NCBI GenBank assembly: GCA_036785325.1
Contig: JAXIVH010000018.1
Span: 6,406,979-6,470,978, forward strand
From: Urophycis tenuis
Taxonomy: Eukaryota; Chordata; Actinopteri; Gadiformes; Phycidae
DNA length: 64,000 nucleotides
Direction: 5' to 3'
The translations under genes were made by a program, and so were the position numbers. Shown piece after piece: positions 13,767-26,904 of the stretch (positions are counted from its first letter, which is position 1; every line of letters begins with the position of its first letter). The notes under the pieces were generated by a model. That model was given only the letters and a program-made list of their open reading frames with translations. It did no database searches and was not told where the DNA came from.

Positions 13767-16504
13767 CAGTGGTGCAGTGGTCACATGGTTGAGTGCTCCA
13801 CACAAAACAAAACAGGTTGCTTCATAAATTAAGTGTTTAGTCGTTTTGAGTTAAGATAACAAATGTGTGACTTATTGTGAAGAAGGTTGCAGTTCTTCTT
13901 GGCAGCTTGTCCAATCAAATTGAAGAAATGATGGGCATTTGCTTTTATGATGCCTTGTGGACTAGATCAATAGTTTATTTAATATGGAAAATAATCTATA
14001 ATTGAAGTAGTATGGGATAAGCTAGGACACATTTTGCATTCTCCATTCATACAGCAAAAACACAAGGCGTAGGATTTAGTGAGCACAGTTTTATTAAAAT
14101 AAAAACGTATTTACAAGATATTAAACTTTTAAGAATAGGATAACAACAAACAGATGGGTGTTAATTTAAAGCGGCTGGGTGAGATATGATAGTTATTAAA
14201 AAAAAGGCACAGAGGCTGGGTACAGCTCTCCTACCATAGCTTACCATGGAACTGTCTTCCAACACACCAGAGCTATGGAGACACACGTCCACATGTTCTG
14301 GAGGGACTGATTGAGGAATGGGGGAATAAGATGGCTTACACGACCGTCTCAGTCAGGGGCCATCTCCCCTGCCAGCCCAAGTGCCTTTCCAAAGAACAGG
14401 GACATTGTTTTGTTCAAGTCACACTCCAGAGTTGGGGGGGGGGGGGGGGATTCATTTTCGGTTCATGTCCTCTGGCACCCCTGGCCAAGTCCAAGCCCAT
14501 ATAAACCTGAGCAAATGACCAATCTCTTGTAAACTAATTTCCACAGGAACTGGCGAGAATGGGAGTAAGCCCAAATTCATTTGCATGCTATGCCATTGGC
14601 TGAGGTCTACCAGGAACAAGTCTTCCAGATTTTTGTGTGTTTTAGATATATCTACATAGATATATCTATATCTATATATATATATATATATATATATAGA
14701 TATAAATATATATCTATATATATAATCTTTAAGTTTAACATTTGTATAATTTACAGCATTATACAAAAATAATACAGCTATACACAAATACTGTACAATA
14801 TACTGTAAGCACGGTGCCAAGGTAAAATCACAACATTTAAGGTAATCAACATAAATTATGAAGGATACAATGTACATAATTTAGAGACCCATCTTTGAGC
14901 GTTGATCGTCGTTCTGATGGAAACCCTGTGTGCTTCGTTTGGTCAGTTGTGTTCACACTTGTCTGATTCACTTAGTGGCGCAAAATCATTTGAACAGAAA
15001 CCACAGAAAGATTATGAGTCATCAAGAAGGAGGGAGAAAAACAACAAATGCACTCTGCGATGCGGTTTTACAGTTTTAAAATATAACCCATTTTGACTGA
15101 CAGGAAGTGAATATGAAAAAGAAAATTGTATGAACACACAGTACATTAAGATATTACCGGTGAAAATATGACCAACAACTAAAACAAAAAGAGAGTAGTC
15201 AACTGTGAGTCTACGGCAACATACGGTCTAAAAAAATATATGTACATCTTTGATATAGACAGACTACTGGTGTCTGATACGCAGGTGTCAAACTGAGTTG
15301 TATGGAACTCAGAGTCCATGCAGCTTCATTGTAACAGACAAGTGATGTTTTATTAGTGTTGCAATAAAACCAGTAAAAAAAAGGCCAAGTTCATTAGCTA
15401 GGGCCACATTTCTCAAGAACATTGCAAGGTCATCTGTGTACATTCAGACTGCGCTTCCTCTGGTCTCTCATTGGAGGAATCGCAAGTCCCGCTGAGTGGG
15501 ATAATGACATCAGCAGACATGAGGTTGTTTCTGCAACGCTGTGTCCAAACCACTCAATACTTCAGGGGTTACAAAAAATTGCTAATGATTAGAAGCGGTT
15601 ACCATTTCATCCCCCTTCTATCCCATATGTCCTGTCCCCCTCTCATAAAAAAAGAAAGGTTTTCTTCATACCGTGAAGAAAAGTGGTTTGCTATGCAATA
15701 GTTTCTGGATCATTTCTAACATGGCTTTCTCTAGGGTGTTCTACTCTGCGGGGCTGATGGAGGGCCTACTCCTCATGGCAGATGACTTGGTACAAATTAT
15801 GACGTGCCAAAAACAATGAAGGATTCCACTACGCTCCCGACCACGGGATTTGACGATGCATGAACATAAGACGTGGACAGCGTTTTGCTAACCTAGCTTC
15901 AGCCTGGAAACCACAACGATAACAACCTGTGTGTGGACACACAGACAGACCATCCCACTGGGGTGTGGACCAGGTTCTGCATGTTTGCCTGGTTACCCGA
16001 GTGGAAAGCCAAGCCACATTCTTCTCTGATGTCGCCTGCTCATTTCTGGCCGTGAGCCAGTGCTGCTTGCAATAGCATTAGCCGAGCCTGGCCTAAAAAC
16101 TTTTTTTTTCCCTCACCAAGTCTCCATTGGTAGCCAAAAAGAAACGTTTGGCTAAAAAGACAAAAGGCACAAGTAAACAAGTAGACACTAAAACTGCTCC
16201 ATCAACTGCTATCATCTCCTCGTCTCAAACCTGTGGGAAGACAAAGTCTAAAAAAACGACGATTAATAAATTAAAATGTTCTACCTATGTTAAACAGCAG
16301 TTTGAAACCAAGAGAGAAGAGACAAGAGAATGCGGCATGAGCGTTCGCAGCACTGTTACAGGTGAGTGACAGGTCTGGTGGTGGGGGGGGGGGGGGGGTT
16401 CAACCACATGGGCTTGAGCTGCAGACACGGGCGGCGCGCCTCAGTGTGAAACGTCTCCGTCGTGACCCCTTCACCCCCCCCCCCCCCCACCGCCCACCCC
16501 AGAA
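13767..16504 (-). other. Presumed 3' UTR and flank of slc7a3
   Basis: This region is downstream of the slc7a3 stop codon on the minus strand and has no supported gene. Minus-strand AATAAA signals occur at 15349-15354 and 14090-14095; either could end the transcript. A G homopolymer (about 14434-14449) and a TA-rich tract (14645-14725) lie within. The lysine-rich frame at 16127-16369 on the plus strand has no domain support. Confidence 0.4.
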
Positions 16505-19500
16505 TTAGAAGGAGCTGCCCCCCTCGGTGTCGCTGTCATCGGGGGCGCCCTTGTAGATGGGGCCCTTGCTCTGCAGGGCCGGCTCATATTTGCGGGGCGT
16601 GCTGCGGGCCTCGCTGCTGTTTCGGATGCCGTAGAGGAAGTAGATGGCGAAACCTACCGAGGGGGGTGGAAACGACCAGGTTTTAAGTGCGTGGAATTCT
16701 TGCGTGTGTGTGACCACAAGTACTTGTAAAAAAAAAAAAAAAAAAGGCACACTTCTGACTTGGAGAGTTTCCTTTTCTTTAGCTGCTGTCAACTAGCGTC
16801 CTATGAGACGATGGCTACACAGTTAGAAATATTAATACCTGGAGACCTCCAGCGCTTCACTAGGAGGCATAGAGCTACTGCAGACCCTTTGAAGCCCTGC
16901 AGCGAGTGAGCGTGTGTGTTGGTGTGAGCGTGTGAGCGTGTGTGTGTGTGTGTGTGTGTGTGCGTGCGTGTGTGTGTGTGCGTGCGTGTCTTACCGAGGA
17001 CCATCCAGACAGCGAAGCGGACCCAGGTGCTCATGTCCAGCTGCATCATGAGGTAGATGTTGACAAACACACTGAAGATGGGCAGCCAGGGCAGCAGAGG
17101 GACCTGGAGAGAGGCACGGCTCATTACAACAACGGTTCAAACACACAGTGGTACTCTGACCGCCTCACGGCTGCGGCCGCGGCCTGATGGGCCGGCGGGG
17201 GGGAGCTACCTTAAACGTCAGCGCTTCTTTGCTCTCGGGCTGGCGCCAGATGATGATGACACAGACGCTGCACAGCAGTGTGAGGATGATGCAGATGAAG
17301 AGGACGACGGGGTGTCCGGCCATCAGCTCGGGCAGGTAGGCGGCCAGCACCACACACAGGATGGTGATGAACACCGCTGGGAGACGGAGAGAGAGAGAGA
17401 GCCAGGCGTTAGACCCAGTGCAGCCACAGCCCCCATTAGTACACTGTGGAGCCACAGCATCAGGACCAAACTCAACAACCTCCACGCAGGAGAAAGTGAC
17501 GGGGGGGAAAACAAGGACGACGCGATTCCACTCGATGGTTTTTGTAAGTGACAGGCGTGTTATGTCATCATCCCCCTGTGTGAGGAACAGCAGGGCTCCG
17601 ACGGGCTGTGCTCGTCTGCGTCACATTGTGACAACAGAACAGGAAGAACAGGCCGGGCCACACGAGCAACCCTATTCAAAGCTCCCTCGGCATCTGGCCA
17701 ACAGGAGAGACCTGTCCCGCGACGCGTCCCCACCCTCGGTCCCCTGGACACTCACAGATGATGGCTGTGGTGGCGTAGACGATGGTGCCGGAGGTGTGGG
17801 TGGGGCTCTTGTGCCGGGGCATGAACAGCAGCTTGAGGGTGAAGTTCTCCTGCAGCGGCGCGTCCTCCACCTCCACGCTGTCCTCGTCGCCGCTGTCGCC
17901 GCCGCCCCGGGTCACCGCCACCTTCTCCCCGCCCACCAGCTCCACCAGCTTCTCCGTCTGGCTGGACGAGCCCTGGCTGGGCGAGCTCAGGCTGCCCGGC
18001 TGGTACCTGCAGGAGAAGAAGAAGAAGAAGAAGAAGAAGAATTACTCTTTTTGATCCCGTGAGGGAAATTTGGTCTCTGCATTTAACCCAATGGTGAATT
18101 AGTGGAAATACACTCAGCACACAGTGATGGTGAGGCACACAGTGAGGTGAAGCACACTAATCCCGAGGCAGTGAGCTGCCAACAGCGGCGCTCGGGGAGC
18201 AGTGAGGGGTTAGGTGCCTTGCTCACAGGCACTTCAGCCATTCAAACTGGTCGGGCTTCGAACCGGCAACCCTCAGAAGAGTCCCGACTTTGACCGCCTG
18301 GTTGTAACCCAAATGATTGCATGCATGCACGGCGCTTATTCCAAACCGCATTTTTGTGTGCTTGAATCGAATTGCTCGCTTGCAATTCAGTTTTTAATTC
18401 AATTTCTATCCTGGTGGTGTCTTGAGCAGAGCAGTAGCGACTGCCGTCGTCCTTGGGGATAAGTGAGGGGCTCCAGAGAGAGTGTTGGAGTGAAGCCTGC
18501 AGCCCCCGGGGTGAAGGTGCAGCTGATGGTGAATGGACATGACTGAGTGGAGGAGGCGCAGTGGGACCCACCGGAGGATGAGCACGCAGATGGCCACCAG
18601 GGAGTACGCCAGCAGAGTGCCGATGGACATGAGGTCTACCAGGGCAGCCAGGTCAAACAGGAAGGCCATCAGCGCTGTAACAAAGAGTCATTAACAAAGT
18701 CATTAACAAAAACAGATGTACCTCCCATCTGTGGTTGGAGGATGTAGGAGGTGGTACTGGATGTCCAAATGTAACATTGTAGTGGTTCTACTGAGTGCTG
18801 GGCTGCCGCTCCATTCAACCTCTGCTGTGTAAGTGGGTCGTATTTCCAATGATAACCCTGACTTCTGGACTTTTTTTGGAGACTTTTTTCTTGAGGCCAG
18901 ATCTCAGAAAGCAGGAACTAAACCTGTAGATTCAGCATCTCCTCATGATAATGGCTGAGGAAACAGGACTGAAAGACTGGTCTGTAAGCCAAACCAAGGA
19001 GCAGCAGCAGCAGCAGCCGTGGACATACAGGAACAGAGGAATGTCCCAAATCAAGCTATATATATATATATATATATATAGAGGATTACCCGCCACGATG
19101 CCTGACACGATGGTGGCCAGCAGAGGGGTTTTGGTACGCCCATTGATCCTGGAGAGAACCCTGAAGAGGAGGCCGTCCTCCGCCATGGCGTAGATGACCC
19201 TGGGCATGGGGAACATGGAGCCCAAGAGACTTGGGGGGGAGGAGGGGGGGGGAGGGGTGCTTTATTAGTCTTTTTACTGTTGCATTTTGGGACATATTAA
19301 CACATCTCTAGCAGTAGAGAGCAACCAGGTGTTGTAATCAGGGGAAGTCTTCTAGCCCAGTATGATTGAAACCTCAACCGTTTCTTATATAGGAGACAGT
19401 TACAACATGACTATGAAGCAAGGATAGGCGCTTGGTGGCACCCTTCCAAGCTGACAAACCACCAGCGCCCAGGGAAATTGACTGACTGGCCATGCATGTT

Positions 19501-20311
19501 ACCAAAGAAAGCAAACGACTTGATATAGCCGACATGACATGGTTGTGTAAAGGTATGATCATGTGACCGCAGCAGCCTGCATGGATGCTCCATCTGGTCA
19601 GGAGCTTCATCTCTCCAAAACATATTTGATGAGTTGCGACTTTTATTGAATTATATTTATCAGAAGCTGGCGCCTAATGAGCCTTGTTCACATAGCAACC
19701 AAGTTCCTCATTCAGCTTCCCCCAGAACCGAGACTGAAGGAACGGAGAGTGCTACTCGTGCTAGCGTGCTACTCTTGCTAGTGTGCTTCTCTTGCTTGTG
19801 TGCTACTGTTGCTAGCGTGCTACTTGTGCTAGCGTACTACTCGTGCTAGTGTGCTACTCTTGCTAGCGTGCTAATCATGCTAGTGTGCTAATCGTGCTAG
19901 CGTGTTACTCGTGCTAGCGTGCTACTTGTGCTAGCGTGCCACTCTGGCTAGCGTGCTACTCTTGCTAGCGTGCCGCTCTTGCTAGCGTGCTACTTGTGCT
20001 AGCGTGCGGCGGGCTTGGGCCGGTGGTCTCACCTGGTGGAGAGGGCGCACAGGGAGCCCACGGCCACGATGTAGCGGGCGGGCGCCCAGCCCACGTGGCT
20101 GAAGGCCTCGGGCAGGGGGCTCTGCGTGTTCAGCTGGTAGTAGGGCATCATCATGGTGAGCGCCGCAGACACGCCGAAGTAGGCGAAGAAGCAGATGAGC
20201 AGGGAGGCCACGATGCCGATGGGGATGGAGCGCATGGGGTTCTTGGCCTCCTCGCCTGGGGGGGAGCGGGGGAGACGGTCGGTCGGTACCCAGAGACGGT
20301 GCGGTGCACGC

Positions 20312-20350
<39 letters not shown>

Positions 20351-20728
20351 CGTGCGTGCGTGTGTGCGTGTGTGCGTGCGTGTGAACAAGAAGCCCGGCT
20401 GGGCTGGATCTCTTAGAGAGAGGGAGGGGCGATGACACGCCATTGGCAACCACTCACTTGTTGTAGCGATGCAGTCGAAGCCCACAAAGGCGTAGAAGCA
20501 GGTGGCCGCACCGGACAGGACGCCCTTCAGCCCGAAGGGAGCGAAGCCGCCGACCCCAAAGTCGTCCAGGCTGGGGAGTGCAAGAGGGCAGCGTTAACAC
20601 ACACACACCCTCTCTGGTTCAACATGAATACATTGCAAACCTCACACTGACAACTCATGAAGCCAACAGGATGTCTCAGGGTTGTACACGGTATAGATTC
20701 AGGCAGAAAAGCCTGAAAGATTGCACAA

Positions 20729-20767
<39 letters not shown>

Positions 20768-22453
20768 TATATATATAAAACACTGCATCACGGTAAACTA
20801 CAGCAGTGCTTCTCAAACTGTTTGGGGCTATGGCACACCATGACCCATACAACATATTCAAAGCATGCCAGGGAATGATTATGAAAAATGCATCAAAGCA
20901 CATTATTCCTAGAATATGTAATTTCCACAATATTTCACCTTTAAAATTAGAGAGATGCGGGAAGAACTTGCCTTATGTGGAATAATCACAAATTCATGAA
21001 GCAAATCGGAAAATGGGAATGATATTGTAAGTAGGAAGTACTTTCTACACACGTGTCAATAGCTGACGGTTGCTGTAACCTGGGGAATATGCATTGTGCT
21101 GTCGAATTCCAAGCTACCCGGCACACTTGCCTCGCTCTGGGAACAGCAGTGGGACTTGCCACACTGGTCAAGAGTCACGACAGAAAGTCACAACAAGGAC
21201 TCAGCGAAAACATTGAATGCAACCCTTGTGTGGCTTGTGTGGGCGCTGCAGAACACTGACTTCATGGGCTTGGTGCTGTTGCTACTGTTGTAGAAGCGCT
21301 CAAAGTCGTCCCGGCTCAGGTCCCAGTTGGCGGTGTCACCCTTCACGAAGCCGGAGATGATGACGAATCCCAGCACCACCAGGTTGATGCCTGTGAAGAT
21401 CTTGTTCACCAATGCCGACTCGTTCACGCCAAACGCCAGCAGGCCTGAGTCGTGGAGCAAGGCAGGAGGAGAGGGGGAGGTGGAGGAGGAGGTGGAGGAG
21501 GAGGTGGAGGCAAGGCGAGAGGGACAGCGCCGTGTGATTAGCAGGAACAGCACGGCACATGTTTCGTCAAGTTAGTAATGTGCATGAAATATGTGCGTGG
21601 GCGTAGACTAACAAAACATGTCCCTGGCTACAAACCCGTTTTAAATGCTCATTACAAAAAATAAGAAAACAACAGCCTACTACATGAAACCAGCCTAGTC
21701 CACAGCAACTTTAGTGTAGACAATTTGGCATCAAAACAGATTAGCATTAAGCAGAGTCCACTCCCCAGAGTCTACGCCCCAGAGTCTACTCCCCACTCAC
21801 TCACCAGTGAGCAGCAGGATGAGGATCAGGGCGAACAGGTCTGGGTACTCTGCCAGCACATTCCCGGGAACCTTCATAGCCATGGCCACCTTGAAGAACC
21901 CAGAGATCTTCTGCTCCACCAGATTATCAAATGTGGAGCTCCAGGCTCTGGCCACGCTTGCCGTTCCTAGACAGTGGCAGCACACAAGATGGTCGAGATG
22001 AATACACTATATAATATACAACAAGCTCTGTAATAGACCCACCACTGAACGCTGCAACCCAACCTGGAGAAAAGCCCTCAGCTCACCGATCACATAAGAG
22101 AGGATGAGGTTCCAGCCGGTGATGAAGGCCCAGATCTCTCCCACCGTCACGTAGCTGTACATGTAGGCCGAGCCCGTCTTGGGCACCCGGGCGCCAAACT
22201 CGGCGTAGCAGAGGCCGGCCAGCATGGAGGAGAGCGCGGCGATGAGGAAGCACAGCACGATGGCCGGGCCCGCCTTCTCCCGGGCCACCTCGCCGGCCAG
22301 CACGTAGACGCCGGCGCCCAGCGTGGAGCCCACGCCCAGGGCGATGAGGTCCAGGGTGGACAGGCAACGGGCGAAGCGGGTCTCCTCTCCGCTGCAGCCC
22401 ATGGTCCGCCGGCGGAGGAGCGCCTTGCCAAATTTGGCCAGCATGACCGCCAT
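16505..22453 (-). CDS. slc7a3: Cationic amino acid transporter 3 (SLC7A3-type), complete
   Basis: Sodium-independent plasma-membrane carrier for arginine, lysine and ornithine, with about 14 membrane segments. Eleven coding exons in order of transcription: 22453-22087, 21966-21805, 21444-21261, 20570-20458, 20255-20033, 19229-19090, 18674-18572, 18006-17756, 17376-17210, 17103-16995, 16653-16505. All are GT-AG with consistent phase and give 655 residues (CAT family 620-660). The N-terminus contains [17 protein letters not shown] and YVLAGEVA; exon 3 contains an NSSNST glycosylation loop; exon 6 has [19 protein letters not shown]; exon 9 has [10 protein letters not shown]; exon 10 has [12 protein letters not shown]. 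Sequence alone separates CAT1/2/3 weakly. Position beside snx12 and il2rg, as in human Xq13.1, supports SLC7A3. The conserved ATTGEE reads ATTSEE at the exon 4/5 join. A non-coding 5' exon probably lies upstream. Confidence 0.9.
18016..18311 (-). mobile_element. tRNA-type SINE in slc7a3 intron 7
   Basis: Read on the minus strand, a B-box-like GGTTGCCGGTTCGAA sits near 18265. A body with CAAGGCACCTAACCCCTCAC and GACCAAATTTCCCTCAC follows, and the element ends in a (TTC)n tail at 18016-18040. I recognise this arrangement as a common teleost SINE-like repeat. It lies between slc7a3 exons 7 and 8. Confidence 0.65.
19745..20008. repeat. 17-bp minisatellite next to slc7a3 exon 5 donor
   Basis: About 15 units of TGCTAGCGTGCTACTYG run up to within about 25 bases of the exon 5 splice donor (exon end at 20033, minus strand). 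Many units keep the palindrome GCTAGC. Confidence 0.93.
20732..20777. repeat. (TA)n in slc7a3 intron 3
   Basis: This is a nearly pure TA run. Just right of it (about 20805-20835) is CAGTGCTTCTCAAACTG, which resembles a hAT-type terminus, but no partner end was found. Another TA run lies at 19057-19080 and a GT/GCGT run at 20310-20383 in neighbouring introns. Confidence 0.85.
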
Positions 22454-23238
22454 TTTCTTCAGATGTGCGGGACTGTGTGCCTTGTATTATAGTGTGGCGT
22501 GTGCGTGTGCCTCGTGGCCTCGGTTGAATTTAAGTATGTCTGTAGATTCGCAAAGGAAAAGCAGAACTCCAAACAGCTTGTAGGGCTGGCCGTGTGCAAA
22601 CAGTTTGTATAGGCGGGAGCGCTGGAGTCTGTGTGTTTAGGGTGAGAGCAGGGACTCCGCTCACAGCAGACTCAGGAGGCAGGCTCAGAGGTGTGGCAGC
22701 TCCACTCACCCAGGAGTCATTTATGAACTGTGAAAGAAAACGCAAAGAGAATGGTTAGAAAGGACCAAACACACTCAGTAGTCATCTGTGACATTCTATG
22801 TTGTTAATGGTTGGGCCCACAGCAGCAGCACAGCTGTGTCCAACACCGGTTTCAACTAACATCTGGTTTTATTAAAAAAGCCATTCATTGTTTATGCTTT
22901 AAAACATAGTTATGTCTTACATGATCGCCAAACAGAGGAACGTATGCCATTTTGTCACCGTTACTGAAATACGACCATCATTTTGAGAAAATAGAAAAGA
23001 AAAGAGTCAAATCCAATGATTTTGCCGGAGCCCACCCAACAGTTGGTGAACGTTCCCCTCTGCTTGGACTGTAGGCAACGGCCCTTTCATGACCTAGAGG
23101 TGATATGACAAGGCCTTTTAGTGTACGCTCTGACGTCATGACCAAGACCCCTGGCGAGGTGTGTGTGTGTGCGTTCAGCTTCTCTGACACTTTCAGTATA
23201 ACATGTTGTGTGTATGGTGCATTTCATATAGAAGACAG
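22454..23238. promoter_or_regulatory. slc7a3 upstream region
   Basis: This sequence precedes the slc7a3 start codon. On the minus strand a strong donor-like CTGG/GTGAGTGG occurs near 22705-22712 and could end a non-coding first exon. No TATA box was identified. The assignment is inferred from position. Confidence 0.3.
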
Positions 23239-23253
23239 TTAATAACAATAATA

Positions 23254-23305
<52 letters not shown>

Positions 23306-23422
23306 ATTTTATTTAAAGGCGCCTTTCAAAGCACTCAAGGACACCTTAGACAATTTAAAAAACAAGTGGCATACTCTGTCAGTGTGGGACAGAGTATGCC
23401 ACTCAGAATAGGTGTTGTTTAA
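23239..23422 (-). mobile_element. 5'-truncated LINE 3' end
   Basis: A (TAA/TGA)n tail at 23239-23305 is followed by AAGGCGCCTTTCAAAGCACT and ACTCTGTCAGTGTGGGACAG. The same words occur at the 3' end of the LINE fragment at 57804-58835, so this is a short truncated copy in minus orientation. Confidence 0.8.
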
Positions 23423-24721
23423 TTCTTATGTTTAGTTATAACACGCATACACAACAACGGCACGAAAATAAAAACAGCATCACAAAGTTGCCGTGGGCCG
23501 TAGCCATGGGGACGACACACTCCCTCCTGGAACGCTCCCTGGAATTCTGTTTTTTCCTCGGTGTTCCAATTCCGCCTGAAACAGTGGGTTCAATTATACT
23601 TCTACATTCCATTGTGGAAGGTTCCGTTTCACAGAGAACTGCCACTGTCATTCAGGCAGAATTACATTATTATTCGCTTGAGTAAACCACTGCGTGAAAG
23701 TATGATTAGGCGAGGGCAGAGCCCAATTACGCTACAACGTGGCATTAGCTCGGAGCTCTGCGCCTGATGAAGGTCTGCATGGGTGTTACACCGGGAGGCC
23801 CGGCTTCCTATCAAAACAAGGAGACCCTCTACTACCTTCACTCACATCTGGTCTCATCTATATTTTAATTTGCCAAAGAAAATCACCACTCGCACCTCTG
23901 TACAAGCAACCTCCCTCCCCACAAACCAACACACCCTACACTCTAGACGTGTCTCCCGTGGAGCCAGTAGTCCAGCCGTTGGTGTCATGTTATTCTGACT
24001 GCCAGAGGTTGGACAGGGAGATGCCTGGGAAAGACAAAGAGGCTTACAAACGCTGATAGGAGTGTAGAAAACTAGCTTGGGTAAACAAAGAGACAGCGGA
24101 GAAGATCTTATTGGGTATTTAAAGTAAACAATGGACTGGAACACATTTCTACACGCTTTCTACACATTTCTACATCACTTCAGTCTTTTTCCATGTATTT
24201 AAATTGACAAAAAGTTATGAAGGCGTTGCAATAATTTGTTTTCAACCAAAGAAAACTTGACTGCTGTATTGTAAAAGAAGACAATTGAAAAATGACCTCT
24301 GTATAGAATGAGCAAAGAAACCAAAGACATTGATACAAGAGCAGGAATCAGGCCAGACAGAACAAATGATGATTGTGCCATGTTTAGTCTCTAAAGGCTG
24401 CTCTCATAGATATGTCAAACGTAAATACGTGTGCAATCTATGTAGCCAAGTGCTAGGGAGTTAACAATGGGTAAGATCGTCTTAAATGACAGTGGAAACT
24501 AATGAAACACTAAACCACTCCAGCACTGCCAGCCAGTGACTGAGATTGTTAGGAAACTGCATGTTGTCCCCAGTTGTCTAATCTCTCCTTTTACCTTTGG
24601 CTCCAATACAGTGGTCTTTGACTCTAATTCCTAACATACAGCACGTTAAGAAAGTATAAAAACATCATTGCTGATGATGCTAAATGTGCCGTCCTTCTGC
24701 CGTTTGTCTATGCATGTGCGG

Positions 24722-24813
<92 letters not shown>

Positions 24814-26551
24814 ATCAGTAATCAGTAGCTTTGTATGCAGATCAATGTAATAAAGTCAATAGACATAGGCCCCAGGTTAATGACTCAGGTTTGGAGTATA
24901 ACTTCTGTCCACAGACATGTAACTGGAGAATACAACGTATCCAATGCACACAATGAAGGTTTTTGATTAAAAAGAATCTTTCCAGTTTCAAATAAAGGTG
25001 CAGCTCTGCTTCATAAGCTCAGATGCTAAAGAGTCCAATAGAGTAGGCCCAATTCTGTGAGCAAATGCAGACTTGACCTTCAAGATCTGGCAGGAAACCT
25101 ACCAATGGAAGAGGGGCAGAGTCTGAGTCACACCACATGCTGAATTACTCTTACTGCAGAAGAGATCTCTGTATGTATGTATGTATGTATGTATGTATGT
25201 ATGTATGTATGTATGTATGTATGTATGTGTGTATGTATGTATGTATGTATGTATGTATGTATAGTATGTATGTATGTATAGTATGTATGTATGTATGTAT
25301 AGTATGTATGTATGTATGTATCTCTGTATGTATGTATGTATGTATGTATGTATGTATGTATGTATGTATGTATGTATGTATGTATGTATGTATGTATGTA
25401 GACATACACACACACCATTGGTAAGATTAAATCACATTGTTAAAATAGTTTTTAGAAATATAAACTTTTGATATTCTTCCTTCAAAGGAGAGTATGTTTT
25501 GTAAGTGGAAGGTAAACAGAAATAATGTAAAAGAGGGTAGATTGTTGGTGCATTCCTGCGTAGTTTAGATAGTCAAAGCATCATAAGAAAGGGCACATAA
25601 CCTGTCCTTGGTTGGGCTTTATCACCAGCAAAATAGCCAAAGCAGGCTTACTTAATTAGTTCATGATTTATGATTGAGACTCAATTTATTTTTTTGTATG
25701 AAATTATACCAAGCCATTGACACGCTTCAAGGCCATGAACCTCAGGTGTTGTTTGACTTGAGATGTTGAGTCTAACTCTTGTGCTGTATCAATACCATTA
25801 GAATGCACCGCTACATATATAGATTGCATGCTTATTAAACACGTCCTGGCCTCTCTACATTCCCACGCCCGGAGGCCATCAACCGTGTGGCCAGTGGGCG
25901 GGGCGTCGGCTCGACGGGTGAAGCGCTGGTGTGTGCGGCAGACGCTCTGCTGACACTGGATCTCTGCGCTGACTGCTGAGCCGGCAGGAGGCCATTTGAG
26001 GTCCGCCAGTCACCATATACTGGCATCAGAAGACCAGGGACACCCGAAACTACACGGCCCGCTGCCGTCCGCCGCCATTCCCACCAGCAGCCAGCCCATC
26101 AGACTGCCTTGCTCCCTTGTTCTTGCATACGTTAATGTGCAGCTGAAAGAGATGCACACAGCGGCTGCAATCCCATTGTCACATAGTTTTCCTGCATTAG
26201 TGTAAACTTTGGATGTTCCATCCTCAAAAGGCCAGAGTCTGTCTGGTCCGTCACTGTCCAATACCCACTCGTGTTGCTCCTCGAATGCTGCCTAATGCAA
26301 TGCCACCAACCCTCACACAGAAAATAAACACAGTATTATATTAATACCATTACAACAACATAACGTACACCATCAAAGCAAATCCTTGCCCCAACAAAGA
26401 ATGAACGTCCTGTACACTACGGTTAGGCCAGAGAAGACCAACTGAGCTAAACAATGAAATGAGAAACAAAAACACAAAGTAAAGTGCAATAATAAACAGG
26501 CGGTCCTGTGAAGAGCGATGGGAAAAGGCGGTGGGGGGCCTGGACGCAGCA
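23423..26551. other. Intergenic, microsatellite-rich
   Basis: No coding gene is recognised. There is a (CA)n run at 24723-24808 and a long (ATGT)n tetranucleotide tract at 25171-25400. A GC-richer segment at about 25850-26110 contains a short frame (AINRVASGRGVGSTGEA) that I cannot match to a family. Histidine/threonine/tyrosine frames across the tetranucleotide tract are artefacts. Confidence 0.6.
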
Positions 26552-26904
26552 TTCCAGTGGCCCTCACTGTTCCAGGAGACCTCACTGTTTCAGTGGCCCT
26601 CACTGTTCCAGTGAACCTCACTGTTCCAGGAGACCTCACTGTTCCAGTGGCCCTCACTGTTCCAGGAGACCTCACTGTTCCAGGAGACCTCACTGTTTCA
26701 GTGGCCCTCACTGTTCCAGGAGACCTCACTGTTCCAGGAGACCTCACTGTTCCAGTGGCCCTCACTGTTCCAGTGGCCCTCACTGTTCCAGTGGCCCTCA
26801 CTGTTCCAGGAGACCTCACTGTTCCAGTGGCCCTCACTGTTCCAGGAGACCTCACTGTTTCAGTGGCCCTCACTGTTCCAGTGGCCCTCACTGTTCCAGG
26901 AGAC
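26552..26904. repeat. 18-bp minisatellite, 20 units, two main variants
   Basis: Units have the form TTCCAGTGGCCCTCACTG or TTCCAGGAGACCTCACTG, with a TTTCAGTGG minor form. All are exactly 18 bases, so every frame stays open and yields spurious repetitive proteins on both strands. The variant order is irregular. Confidence 0.97.

Noticed and set aside
17361..18062. 233-codon plus-strand frame
   Set aside because: It is antisense to slc7a3 exons 8 and 9 and their intron, with a poly-Glu end from the (GAA)n SINE tail.
16505..22453. Assignment as slc7a1 or slc7a2
   Set aside because: Close in sequence, but conserved linkage with snx12 and il2rg points to slc7a3. A phylogenetic tree would decide.
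25099..25424. Several frames of about 90-100 codons rich in Met-Tyr-Val-Cys or His-Thr-Tyr-Ile
   Set aside because: They are translations of the (ATGT)n tract on both strands.
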